From the NCBI GenBank assembly GCA_001970955.1, contig MPUH01000881.1:1-30776 (forward strand): a stretch of DNA of 30,776 nt. The letters run 5' to 3'. The translations under genes and the position numbers were made by a program. The DNA is from Stentor coeruleus (lineage: Eukaryota > Ciliophora > Heterotrichea > Heterotrichida > Stentoridae). Shown here one piece after another: positions 1-10,617 of the stretch (positions within the stretch are counted from its first letter, which is position 1; each line of letters starts with the position of its first letter). The notes under the pieces are model-generated. The model made no database searches. It worked only from the letters and a program-made list of their open reading frames with translations, and was not told the origin of the DNA.

Positions 1-7
1 GATTAAA

Positions 8-274
8 ATTAAATATATAACTTATCAGGCTTTTTATCGAACTAGTTATTGTTGTAAACTATTATCTTGTAAATGCTATGTGCATAGATTTCATGATTCT
101 TGGCTTGGGCTTTATATCAGATTATTAACCATAATTATTATTATATAAGTGCCCCCAAGTTTAAATATGTATGTATAAATAATGGATTATTTTAACTAAT
201 AAATATTTGCCTTGAATAATTTTATAAATGTATAGAGAAAATAATAATCGAAACCTGTTGATATTTGAGCATGG
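8..274. repeat. Direct repeat copy 1: H4 5' flank plus first codon
   Basis: This block reappears at 841-1106, an offset of 833 nt. I count about six substitutions and one single-base indel over ~267 nt, so roughly 97% identity. It is AT-rich with a short C run (gcccccaag near 151) and ends exactly in the start codon and next base of the H4-like reading frame (ATGG, 271-274). The likeness may continue to the left of position 8, because bases 1-7 partly match 834-840 and the window cuts it off. It probably carries the H4 5' untranslated region and promoter. No transposon ends or terminal inverted repeats are visible. Confidence 0.9.
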
Positions 275-518
275 GAAAAGGACGAAGTTGAAGTTAAAAA
301 GCAAAAGCAAAAACTGGAATTAGAAGACTTACAAGAAGAGGAGGTGTTAAAAGATTATTAGGATTAGTCTATAATGAAACACGTAATATCCTCAAATTAT
401 TCTTAGAAGAAATTGTTAGAGATGCAGTCACATATACTGAACATGCTAGAAGTAAGACTGTTACAGCATTAGATGCTGTTATGCTTTATAGAGACAAGGA
501 AGTACTTTATACGGATTT
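271..518 (+). pseudogene. H4: Degenerate histone H4 gene
   Basis: The frame starting at 271 gives MGKGRS, then in-frame TGA (289-291) and TAA (295-297), then an H4 core from about 298. [34 protein letters not shown] and similar stretches match the histone fold of H4 ([29 protein letters not shown]). Most of the H4 N-terminal tail is missing. After DAV (about 480) a one-base deletion shifts the frame; the shifted frame reads [15 protein letters not shown] (483-518), clearly the H4 end ALKRQGRTLYGF with Lys turned into TAG (489-491). Two early stops, a frameshift and a late stop make this a pseudogene. One alternative keeps it alive as an altered protein: 287-301 could be a 15-nt intron (GT...AG) that removes both early stops, leaving a frame open to TAA at 556-558 with a new C-terminus. 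Its GTTG 5' site differs from the GTAA of the other introns here, so I favour the pseudogene. Confidence 0.85.
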
Positions 519-537
519 AGCACCCCCCGTTAATCCG

Positions 538-556
538 AGCAGGTTTAAGTCCTGCT
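538..556 (+). other. Perfect 6-bp hairpin just after the H4 remnant
   Basis: AGCAGG (538-543) and CCTGCT (551-556) pair perfectly around a 7-nt loop TTTAAGT. A second possible stem CGGATT/AATCCG lies just upstream (512-537). These are the most GC-rich bases of the neighbourhood. The shape resembles a tRNA T arm (5-bp stem, 7-nt loop, T at the usual C56). It could also be a histone mRNA 3' hairpin, although it does not match the animal consensus. No complete tRNA cloverleaf can be drawn around it. Confidence 0.35.
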
Positions 557-840
557 AAATATTTGATACAACATGTGCAAAGTATTTAGACAATAATAAA
601 TAATGTATGGTTTATATCATATTATATACTAGAATATTAACAATGTAGTAAGTCATAGGTATTTTAATATAATTTTAGCACTAGTATACAATTTGTAATA
701 AGAATATCGAAATCAAAGACTTTAAGTTTTGATTGATTACTATAATTTTGTAATACAAGTTTATTTTTAACTAGATCTTTATCATATAAATATTAGCCAT
801 TCTTAATAAAAGTTGTTGAGCAATATATCACTTGGTTGAG

Positions 841-1106
841 ATTAAATATATAACTTATCAGGCTTTTTATCGAACTAGTTATTGTTGTAAACTATTATCT
901 TGCAAATACTATGTGCATAGATTTCATAATTCTTGGCTTGGGCTTTATATCAGATTATTAACCATAATTATTATTATATAAGTGCCCCCAAGTTAAATAT
1001 GTATGTATATATAATGGATTATTTTAACTAATAAATATTTGCCTTGAATACTTTTATAAATGTATAGAGAAAATAATAATCGAAACCTGTTGATAATTGA
1101 GCATGG
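841..1106. repeat. Direct repeat copy 2: orphan H4 5' flank
   Basis: Second copy of the block at 8-274, ending in the same GCATGG. After 1106 the sequence departs completely from the H4 copy: the ATG at 1103 opens only a 15-codon frame ending in TAA. The duplication or deletion breakpoint therefore lies within one or two codons of the start codon. The region 557-840 between the two copies is AT-rich, with no reading frame or RNA that I recognise. Confidence 0.9.
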
Positions 1107-1514
1107 ATGTTTTATTAAATCTTTACATCAAATATATATTAAATTTATAAGATTTCTTTAAAAGAGTATATTTTTTTAAAGTTTGTAATTGTAGAGTCCT
1201 TTTAAACCATAAGATTCACTTATCTATCACATATTAAAATTTATTTATAGTTTACTCTCTTAATTTAATCACCTTTTTAAATGATTATTTTAAGTAACTC
1301 CAGCAAAAGAATTTATATATAAACATGAAATAAAACTAAAAATATGATTATAATAAAAAGATATCCAATCAAAAAAAATACCTATAAGGTATAAATAATG
1401 CACACCCTTCCTATTCATTTATAATTTTTAACCATCTTAATCCAATTCCACATTAAAACCAAAAAAAAAAATCCCAAATAACTATACTAAACTATTTTTT
1501 TTTTACCTAAAAAC
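1107..1514. other. AT-rich 3' flank of the RasGAP gene; no gene seen
   Basis: No coding frame of note. The right part (about 1380-1510) is rich in C and poor in G on the plus strand, so G-rich on the strand of the neighbouring minus-strand gene, as in other 3' flanks of this window. It contains A and T homopolymer runs (around 1460 and 1496-1504). Confidence 0.5.
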
Positions 1515-4500
1515 CTATCTCATGCTTTCAATTTTCTCTTCCTCATTTCTTTTTTTCCTCGTATTTGAAACTTCATCTTCTCCAGTCTCTTGTATTTTCT
1601 CCTCATTTTCTTTACTAATCCTAGTATACCCATTATTTCCTTGACTGATTTTAATATTCTGCAAATACGCAGCAACTCTATCTTCCATATTCCCAATCAT
1701 ATCAACCAATTGTTTCTGATAAAACTGCAAAGTTATATACCCACCTTTCTCAGGGAGTTTCTTTCTACATAATCCTTACGTAGCTTTATCAGCAGGAGCC
1801 GATTTACATTCTTCACGCATAACAGCAATTTCATCTGAAGTTAATTTCTCATAAAAAATCAATTCTTCTTCTCTAAACTCATCCCTTCCACATATATTCA
1901 ACTTTCTAGGGGAATTCGTTACCATAATAAGCAGATTTTCTTGATCAATTTCAAATGAAAAAATTATGTTTTTAGCATTATAATGAGGGTTTAATGAGTA
2001 ATTTTTTATAACTTTTTTCCTTATAAGTTCTCTTAATGACCTTTTCATAAACCCACGAAGTGATTCTTTCATATCATCAGTGATGTTTTCAAAAAGATTT
2101 ATTGACATCTCTTTCTTTGTAGTATATTCACGAACTTTGTTCATAAAAATTGAAAACATGACTGAATCAGAAAATCTTTCTAGTTCCAGATTACTTGCCC
2201 CATATTCAACATTAAAAAGTAGGTTTTTTTTAGCTATGGGATCTAATAAACTTTTGGACATGTATTTAGAAAGAACTGAGTCAAGGTTGTTAAGAGCTTT
2301 TGAGATTTTTTTTTGAGTTAGGCAATGCTGTTTTCTTCGTTTGTATTGTTTTTCACAGTTTTCTTCGATGATTTTGAAATTCTTCTCACGGTCTTTGATT
2401 ATGGCTTGTTGCTCAATTTCATCTGCTGCTTCAACTGCTATGCCTAAAGAAGCTGAAGTTATTATGTCTATGTTGAGAATTAGTGTTTCTACTTTTTCGT
2501 AAATTTCAAAGTCTTTGAGGTATTTTGAATAGTTAGCTTGGTAGTTTAGAATATAGTCATAAATTTTGCATTTTTTCTGTTTTCTAGGTCCTGTTGATAA
2601 AATATAAGTTAGGATAGCTTCTGAAGAATTAGGGGGCATAGGATCAAATATTTCAATAACAGGCCTGAAATTGCTTGGCGACATATCTCTTGGAATGAGC
2701 ATCTCACAATCTGGACACCTGACAATTGATTGATCATGTCTCAAACATCTAGTAAGCAAAGTCAAATTCAGCATCTCATTTTTTGTAAATAGCCTCTTAG
2801 TAGGAACAGAGTTAAGTTCTTTTAATATAAGTGTTAAAGGGTCATAACTTGGATTATTAACTCTAAGGTCATGTAAATTATCTTGAGTTACAGTATGTAA
2901 ATATATTAATGACTGGCCACTTATAGTCACAACTTTATCAAAAGGTTCTAATGAATGAATAAAAAGTGCTTCTAAATAATTTTCTTCATGGTCAGAGTTT
3001 AATGTTAAAATATTTTTCACAATCTCAATTTTCACTTTAATACACTCATCAGAATGGAGAAAATTATTAATGTCGTTATACCATCTTTCATTTGCCTCTC
3101 CAAGTTTTTTACCATTACAAAATTTCCTAATGGTATCTGAAAAAGAGTTTAGATTATGTGAAAAACTATTGGATGATGCATCTTTTAAAACATAATAATG
3201 GTCAGGGTTTTCTATAGCTTTTACTACTGGCTTAAATACAATAGTAAGTACTAAATGAGAAATATCAGCTGTAAAGGTACTAATATTTTCTAAGTCTTTG
3301 AAATTGTGACCAAAAATTATACTGCATTGGCTTAGGAGATCATCGATTATTAAGAAAACTATTTCAGAAAAATTGTCTTCACGAGAAAATTTCTTTATTA
3401 TATCTGTGAATAATATCATAACTTGTTTTAATTTACTCATTCTCCTATCTATAAGGTTTCTATTCATCTGATATGCAGTAATTTTGTTATTTGAAGCTAC
3501 TCTTGGTATATGCAAAGGATTCGGATCTATTCCATATTCATCATCATTCACAACTTGTGACAATCCATGCAAACAACTTTCTGTAATTTTCCTTATTTTA
3601 TTCATATCATCATAACTAGCAACAATAATTTTAAATACAATTTTTTTCCATATTTTCATATTTCGTGTTTTAAGGAACCCAGGGAACCCATCTTCCTTAT
3701 TAAGATTTTTCTTCAACAGCATTTTACATAAATAAATCGTCGTATAAATCAACCTCATATCTTTTTCCATATCACAATAAATCAAATTAATCATTTCAAG
3801 TTTTTTTTCATTCTCTAATGATAAATTCAATAATTTAAACATATAACAAGAGTGTATTTGGAAAGTTGTAATAAGCGAAGAATACCCAAAAAGCCTAGAT
3901 TCCACTTCAGGTTTCATATATTCTGGATTTTTAAATTCACATCTAAATGGTTCTTGTTGTAACCTAGAAAGTTGTTTATGTTTAACCCTAACAAAAAAAC
4001 TCTCTTGATCCGAGTCAAAACTAGCAATTTCAACGAATTTCTCAATAGAGTTTTTAAACTTAGTTATAATCTGATGATCAACTTCTCTTATATTCGCTTC
4101 TCTATAATCTTCAGGTTCTTCTTGTAAGAGTTTCTGTAAATCTTCAATAAACTCTTCAGGTTTAGCCTCATGAATTTTATCTTCTTTTAAAAACCTAGTC
4201 AAATCAACAGGAATACCATTAAAAGCTTTATCCTCATTAGCATTCATAAACTTCTTTTCCCCAATTCTTCCTTCATATGTATATCCCCAAGTATAAACTT
4301 TACCTTGTGTTGTTACAATTGCCCCATGATATGTTCCAAGAGAAATATCAGCTATTTTTTCTCCTAATGGCATTTGTGTTATTATATGTCTTGTAATTGA
4401 CCCTTCTTCTGTATCAGATTTTAATCCTATAATCCTTTTATGTAATTGTTTTCCCCAACAATATATTGTTGTACCTATTTCAGGAACCATAAGTGAATAA

Positions 4501-6998
4501 TCAAAAGAAGCGTATGTGTATTTAGCATGGATATCTTCAAGACCTTTAACTTTTGTTGGGGTTAAAAGTTCAGGATCTTCATCAAGAAGATTTACATGAC
4601 CCCAATGATATGTTACACCTTCTATGCTTATTGCAACTGTATGATTACTACCACATGCTGCATGTTTCCATTCGGTTGTACTTAGTAATGCCATAGGTTC
4701 ATAAAAAGAATCTTTTTGACCACAACCTAATTGACCTTTCCATCCATGTCCCCATATATAAATAGTATGATCTTCTTTTATTGCTAAAGAATGCGATTCT
4801 CCACAACTTATATGGTTAATTTTTGTGAGTTTTTCAATTTCAGAAGGAATATTGTATAAGACTGTAGATTTTAATGGGCCTAATCCGAGTTTCCCATTTT
4901 CTGAACTACCAAAACTATATACAATACCTTTAGTTGTTAATACCATAGAATGAGTTGACCCAGCTGCAATTTGGACTATATTTTCATTTTCAAGCGATTT
5001 TAATATACATGGATAATTCTCAAATTTTGAGAATGTCCCATTTCCTAATTGACCGCAAGTATTCGCACCCCATGATAGTACTTTTTCATCATTATTAATT
5101 CCAAGCATATGATTTTTCCCACAGGCTATTTTGATAATTTTCATCCTAAAAACCATGCTGAGTCTAGGAACCATGACAAAATCAGGAAACTCATCTGGAG
5201 TATTTTCTTCATCAAACTCGAGATCACCAAAAGCAATTGCCATTTGTCCATATTTATTTGATCCACAAATTAATCCTTCTCCTTTGTCGGTTATTAAAAC
5301 TGTATTTGATTCACCACATGCTACAGCTTGAATTCTAGTTGATGACTCTTTTGATAATATTTCTAAGTCTGTTGCTTCTTCAAGTTCTCTCATATTAAAA
5401 TGTTGTGAGCAAGATTCGATTTCCCCAGGTATCAAAGGAATTCCATCTCTAGCCAAAAGTTCTTTCTTATCATTAGTATTCCAAGAATAAATAGACCCTT
5501 TTGAATTCAAAGCAAAAAAATTATGTTCATTTGCCGTAATCTGATAAAACTGCGCCCCTTCTAAATGTTTATATTTTTTATTTAAACACGTATAAGTTTC
5601 ATCATAACAACTCGATTGATATAAAAGTCCTTGTTTTGATATAAAAGCACAACTTTTAATCCCAATAGCAACATCGATTGGATCAAAAGGTAAAGAAAAT
5701 TGAGAAGGCTTATCAGATGATAAGAAATTAGTTCTGAAAAATTTATTGTTAGATATATCGCCCCATGCATAACAAGTTCCATCTCTAGTTTTACAAAAAG
5801 AGCTTTTATATCCAGCTCTGATTAAAACAGTATCTCCATTAGCTACAGCTATCGGTTCAGGACGTGACACATTATCAGATCTTCCATTCCCAAGTCTTCC
5901 ACCATCCCCTTCTCCCCAAACATACAAACTCCCATTATCTGTCATAGCAAGACAATGTCTACTTCCACAAGCAATATCTACAACTAAACATCTTTCTGTA
6001 CACAACTCTGGGATTGGTTTAATATTTAAGCAAGTTGGTGAACGATTTTTACCTAAAGCTGCACAACCTTGTGATCCCCAGCTGAAAACAATACCACTAT
6101 GACTAAGTAAAATAACAAAAAATTCTCCACAACAAATTTTTGCACAGCTTACTGTCTCTGGTAAATGTATTAAATAATAACCTGTTGTATTGTATTTTAT
6201 ATTGGTTGCTCGAAGTTTATTGTTAATTTTTGGGATGATAAAGTCTTTAGTACCAAAAATATAAAGCAAGCCTTGACCTTGTTTGCATTTCATGACAAGC
6301 TCATATAAAGGTTGTAAAGCAATCCCGTTACCTGGTAAACGCATTTTCTTATATGTTAGAAAATCAGATAGATTCGCAATAGACAACTTTGTTTTGACAA
6401 TAATCGTCATGATATTGTAAAAACTCGCTTCTTTTATAGAATTTGATTTGAAAAGTTCTATAAAATTTGTTGAGTTTTCTCTTAAATAATCTTCAAGATC
6501 TCTTCTTATTTTATTAGCTAAAATCGCATTTGAATAATCATCTCTACTAAGCTTACAATTAATCGGAGGAAGTTCAGTAGCTGTATCATCGATTTCTAAA
6601 GCAAAAAGTTTTTCACTATATTCATCTTCATTATTATCATAAGAACTTTTTTTTTCACTTGCGACAATAGCTGTAAAACATTCCCCACAAGATACTTGTG
6701 TAGCTTTAACCTGATACAGTGGATGCCGTAATGAAAAAAACGCTGGATTTTTTAGATAACTAATTGTTGTATCCACAAATCCAAGTTTATCTACAAAGAA
6801 TTCTTTAATCTCAGAGCCTGATGATGATAATTCTTCAGAATCATATGATTCATCTTCACTAGCATTATTTGAAATACCACTTTCTGGAAGTGTTCCAGTA
6901 TTGCTACCCCAAACATAGATATGACCATATATACCAACAGCAACAGCATGATTAGTTGAACAACTAATCAAAGAATTTTCAATGATCAATTTGTCCAT
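1515..6998 (-). CDS. RCC1-repeat / IQGAP-type RasGAP fusion protein, one 15-nt intron
   Basis: The spliced protein is about 1822 residues. RCC1 blades fill residues ~10-915: repeated VWGSNTG, CGSRHCLAMTDNGSLYVWGEG, AAGSTHSMVLTTKGIVYSFGS and WGHGWKGQLGCG types. An IQGAP-like RasGAP region follows (~1030-1400; RLFGYSSLITTF, ILKELNSVPTKRLF), then a RasGAP C-terminal domain (~1600-1822). In the RasGAP core the usual YYRYMNPAIV-type stretch reads LTIVFKPVV, so the structural Arg of the FLR motif is absent and GAP catalysis is doubtful. The frame from 6998 stops at 1776 unless the intron at 1765-1779 is removed; it then continues as KKLPEKGGYITLQFYQKQL, typical of the end of RasGAP_C, to TAG at 1515. 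I chose ATG at 6998; the frame is open three codons further only with TTG. RCC1 domains are propellers that often serve as GTPase exchange factors or scaffolds. The role is inferred to be small-GTPase or cytoskeletal signalling in the cytoplasm; the partner is unknown. Confidence 0.85.
1765..1779 (-). other. 15-nt intron in the RasGAP gene
   Basis: On the minus strand it reads GTAAGGATTATGTAG. It carries an in-frame TAA that would end the protein at ADKAT. Removing it (phase 2, AC|A) joins that end to a RasGAP_C-like tail of 82 residues. Confidence 0.9.
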
Positions 6999-7267
6999 TG
7001 ATTTCAATTTATATTCTTATGGATAGGATTAAAAAGTTTGTTTTTGAAGACTTTTATGAAAATGTTTTTTTTAAAGCTGAAAAAATTTTGATTATTTTTT
7101 AGAAGTTTAGTTTAGGAATTTTGTGTTTGGTAAGAGTTTATTTTTTTTTAGGTTGGAAAATTAAAGCTCAGGACATTTATGATTATAATTAGGTTTATGC
7201 GTAATTTATACTTTTAATATGTTTATTATATAAAGTTTATATATGGAATTTTTATTAAGGATTGGGA

Positions 7268-8539
7268 TTATTTATTAAGGATTAGGAATATTTTTAAAGT
7301 ATCTTTAGAACCGACTGTAAAAACGACGTGACTAATTTCACCATCTAGAAATCGATACCGCACTTCATCTTCTATTTTTATAGGGGCAAAAACTGCATAT
7401 TCAGTAGATCTTCTGTTTCTGACTTCAAAACTTTCAAACTTCGAGTTCTTTTTTAAACTTTTATCTAAAAACCATAAATAAACCCTCCCATCTTCACTTC
7501 CACTTAGTATGCAATTTCTATCAAAATAATAATCAGCAGAAATACCTGCAGTTAAATTCCGATGCCCTTTGAACTTACTAATTGTCTCTCCTGTTTTGTA
7601 TACAATAATTCTAATCCTTGAATCATGCGTACTTACTAATAACCAATCTTTAGTTATAAATGATAACCCTGTAACTCTTCTACCATTACTAAACATCCCT
7701 CGACGATTACGACATATAATATTGTTATAAAAACGTAAATTGAAATTCTCTTTTACAGAATAAAGTGAGATTTCCCCTTTCCCTAATCCAACTGCAAGGT
7801 AATTAGAATCCATATCAAAATCAATACAATTACTATTCATTGAAAGTTGATAAAATCCAAGGGGTTTGGGATTTTCTTTATCATAAACTCGCATAAGTTT
7901 ATCTTTACAAACTGTGACAAAATGATTAGAATCAAATCTAAAAAACTTGCATGATGTTACGCTTTCAGGATGAGGGAAATGTTTTAAATATTCTTCTTTT
8001 GTAGGATCCCACATAAATACACTTCCATCCATAGCTGATGATAATAGTTTGCAATCTCTACTCCATGAAAGACTTGTAACACCGCCCTGATGACCGTGTA
8101 GGATTTTTTCAGGACTAGGAGACATGAAAAGTATTGATTTTTTATTCAAGTTGTATATGTAAATCTCTCGTCCAGTACCACTTATTGATAAATAGTTACT
8201 GTCTGGACTAAATTTTAATATCCATTGAGAAAACTCTTGCTTTTCTATTAAATCAATATCTTGAAGAAACCTTATAGAGTCATATAGAGGAGCTTTTTTC
8301 TTTGACTATTTAGATGTTACTTGGTATTTGAAATTCATTGTTATTGCTTTTACTGGGGTCATTGGTTCACGAGATCTATTAAAAAGAGAAGTCTGATAAA
8401 CTTTGCTTGAAACGTGATGGGAATTTTTAAGTTCGAGAATTTTTAATTCTCCCGACTCTAAAGATTTTTGATTTTCAATTGTATTGCATTCATGAAATGA
8501 GCTTTCGGCATCAAAGAATTCTTCTTCTTCTTCTTCCAT
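7268..8539 (-). CDS. WD40-repeat protein, WDR44-like, one 15-nt intron
   Basis: The spliced product is 418 residues: exon 1 (8321-8539) gives 73, exon 2 (7268-8305) gives 345. The N-terminus is acidic (MEEEEEEFFD) and probably disordered. WD40 blades start near residue 95 (FSPDSNYLSISGTGREIYIYNL) and include SLSWSRDCKLLSSAMDGSVFMWD and ILSGSEDGRVYLWFLDKS. The stretch RNRRGMFSNGRRVTGL followed by LLVSTHDSRIRI closely follows the order in WDR44, the Rab11-binding WD protein (GRNRKGRKITGI, LVTSNDSRIRLYD). WDR44 acts on recycling endosomes and tubular export; that role here is inferred from likeness only. Without the intron the frame stops at KYQVTSK, and the next ATG-less stretch, although clearly WD40, would be orphaned. 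It lies 269 nt upstream of the RasGAP gene on the same strand. Confidence 0.85.
8306..8320 (-). other. 15-nt intron in the WDR44-like gene
   Basis: Minus strand GTAACATCTAAATAG, phase 0. It contains TAG in frame. Its removal joins KYQ to SKKKAPLYDSIRFLQDI and so to the first WD40 blade. Confidence 0.92.
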
Positions 8540-8918
8540 TATTTATTATATTTTACATACTAGCAAGATTACTTATTTATAGGTTATCTAATAATAATAA
8601 TTTATAGTTTATTTTGGTAAATTTTATGTTTTTATTAAACTCAGCATGATAAGGTCTTAGAAATTGGAAAGAATCTTATGTAAAAATTATAGGATTTATA
8701 TTATAAGTATATGGCAGAAACATTAAATTTAAGTAAAAAAGCGCATTGATTTTTATAAGATACAACATAATAAACTCTAAAAATAGATTGCATATAAAAC
8801 ATTTAGTATGGTTTATGCATAGAGGTAAATAATAAGATTAACAAACTTTAATGTGGTTAATTGAATTTATTATCGTTAATATCCTAATCTTACCCTATTA
8901 CCTTTATATCTATTTAGA
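8540..8918. other. Intergenic, AT-rich; no gene seen
   Basis: It lies between the start of the WDR44-like gene and the stop of the next minus-strand gene, so it should hold the promoter of the former and the 3' end of the latter. No reading frame, tRNA-like element or clear repeat was seen. Confidence 0.5.
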
Positions 8919-9467
8919 TTAATATATACTGCAAGCTTTACAGTTGGACTGTTTATCACTTGTTTCTATAATCATAATCTGGTTTTCTCTAAGTTTTATT
9001 AGTAGTTCTTTTAGCTCTTCTGCTTCAACTTCTTTAGTTTTCATTTCTTCTTCAGTGTATAATATTCTTTCATTCATTTCACTGATTTCCTGTTGAAGTT
9101 CTTTGATTTGATTTATTAAATCTTTAGGCTGGCTTCCATCTATTTCTGAATATTCTGCTATTATTTGTCTTGGGGTTAATTCAAAATCGCTTCGAGATGT
9201 TTCAAACAAATTATCTGGCTTAGGGACACTTTTTTCAGTTACTTGCTCACTTGAGGCACTTTTATCTTCAACTTCTTCATTTTCTATAGGGTTATGAGAC
9301 TTTCTTGGCAATTTAAAGCTTGGCTCTTCTGGAATGTCAGACATTGATAAAGATTCTGAACTATTTAATCGTTCTTTTGGCATAGTAAGTGCTTTTAAGT
9401 CAGTTCTTTGCTCAGACGTAGCTTTTTTTGGTTTGGATTGTGAGATTTTTACACGATTTTTTCTCAT
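8919..9467 (-). CDS. Hypothetical coiled-coil protein with possible CaaX end
   Basis: 182 residues from ATG at 9467. I do not recognise the family. Residues 1-110 are charged and Ser/Pro-rich and look disordered, with a basic start (MRKNRVKISQSKPKKAT). Residues ~115-165 form a strong coiled coil (heptads of Leu, Ile and Met in NQIKELQQEISEMNERILYT and following). The last residues are SNCKACSIY, which places a Cys four from the end (CSIY) with another Cys three residues before it. This could be a CaaX prenylation signal next to a palmitoylated Cys; Tyr is an unusual last residue, so that is a guess. The geranylgeranyltransferase-I beta subunit is encoded at 16036-17031, but this proximity is probably chance. 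Confidence 0.7.
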   Translation of the reverse strand: MRKNRVKISQSKPKKATSEQRTDLKALTMPKERLNSSESLSMSDIPEEPSFKLPRKSHNPIENEEVEDKSASSEQVTEKSVPKPDNLFETSRSDFELTPRQIIAEYSEIDGSQPKDLINQIKELQQEISEMNERILYTEEEMKTKEVEAEELKELLIKLRENQIMIIETSDKQSNCKACSIY

Positions 9468-9928
9468 TTATTATATACTACGAGTGCCAAATTAAACTGA
9501 ATCACCAGCTTGTATGATTTAAACTAATTTTGCCTTAATTTTAAATACTTATTAGCTTTTTGCTGTTGTAATTTATAATTACAACCATCATCTACTGTTT
9601 AAAATTTTATATTGAAATTACCTTTATGATCTAAAAAAGTTTATTCAATTTATATACAATAAAATAATATAATCATTTCTCCAATAAAAAATCCACTTAA
9701 AAGCTAATATTTTAAACCAAAAGTTAAATCCACTCAATAAATCCCCGAAAACTCTCCTTAGTAAAAAGTCCATATTCTCTAAATTCTTCAATTGATTCTA
9801 TTAAACCTAAACATTTTCTTAGTTTTTAAAACTCCTAAATTCCTCCACACAACAAAACTCTCAATCTTTTCTATACCCAGTCTACATTCCCATAAACTCA
9901 TGAAATAATTTACTTAATAAATTTTAAA
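9468..9928. promoter_or_regulatory. Divergent intergenic region, C-rich/G-poor on its right side
   Basis: The starts of a minus-strand gene (9467) and a plus-strand gene (9929) face away from each other here, so both promoters should lie within. From about 9660 to 9928 the plus strand is rich in C and very poor in G, the same 5'-flank signature seen before other genes of the window. No specific box can be named. Confidence 0.5.
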
Positions 9929-10279
9929 ATGGGATGCTGTGAGGTTAAAAAGGAATTCACTTCTACTCTAGAATTAGATTTAAATACAAGAAATGACTGC
10001 TCATTTAATGATATCAGTATATCATCTAACCATTGCCTAACATCACTTCCCCAAACTAATGCTAATTATGTAACAACGCCGAACTCCCCAAGAGAACGTT
10101 CGATATCTTTGACATATCCAAATACATTAGAGCGTGCTTTTCTTGTTAATTCACCTTCAGCTTTAAGAATAACGGAAGTATCAAAAGCAGTAGTGATATT
10201 AGGTTCTGAAGAAAGCTATGAGTTGGGGATGATTTTAGAAGAAAATAAGGATTGCACGATTAGCTTAGAATTAAAATGA
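9929..10279 (+). CDS. Small protein with MGCC dual-lipidation N-terminus
   Basis: 116 residues, no family recognised. The N-terminus MGCCEVKKEF has Gly2 for N-myristoylation followed by Cys3 and Cys4 for palmitoylation, a pattern used by proteins held on the inner face of the plasma or ciliary membrane. The rest is Ser/Thr/Asn-rich with a TTPNSPRERS stretch that looks like a phosphorylation site, and a short acidic end (EESYELGMILEENKDCTISLELK). It has no transmembrane segment. The ATG at 9929 is chosen because it creates this signature and follows a G-poor leader. The stop is TGA; if TGA were sense, the frame would run only two codons more to a TAA. Function is unknown; lipid anchoring is inferred from motif only. 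Confidence 0.65.
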   Translation: MGCCEVKKEFTSTLELDLNTRNDCSFNDISISSNHCLTSLPQTNANYVTTPNSPRERSISLTYPNTLERAFLVNSPSALRITEVSKAVVILGSEESYELGMILEENKDCTISLELK

Positions 10280-10617
10280 ATAATATAAAGTGTTTATAAA
10301 TTTTATCATCTGAAGTAAAGATTAAGTTAAGGTGTTAAGTTATATAGAAATTTGACAGGTTTTCTGTAGAATAAAGGGAGATAAGAGGGAAGAAAAAACT
10401 GTTGGAAAATAATGGATGATATGGTTAAAAAAAGGAAATATTTATTTTTTGGTATAGGAATTATAAGTTGATAAGTTTGTTAAGAAAAAGCTTGGGGTTG
10501 ATGATATAAAAAGTGCATGAATTTTACAAGACAGACCTTAGGATAAAAAATGAAGAAAACTAAAAAAGAACATCCTTAATTAGTATTTTAGGTAACATTG
10601 GCCTAAAACTGATTAGG
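10280..10617. other. Convergent 3' flanks, G-rich on the plus strand
   Basis: Between the ends of two converging genes. In 10281-10520 I count 54 G against 7 C on the plus strand, a strong skew after the plus-strand gene. No reading frame or hairpin terminator was seen. Confidence 0.5.

Noticed and set aside
1-1106. A transposon bounded by the two direct repeats
   Set aside because: The repeats are in direct orientation and end at a coding start; there is no reverse transcriptase, transposase or target-site duplication between or around them.
2184-2198. Minus-strand GTAATCTGGAACTAG as an intron in the RasGAP gene
   Set aside because: Right length and ends, but no branch-like TA at 9-10, and the peptide it encodes (SNLEL) fits the flow of the domain.
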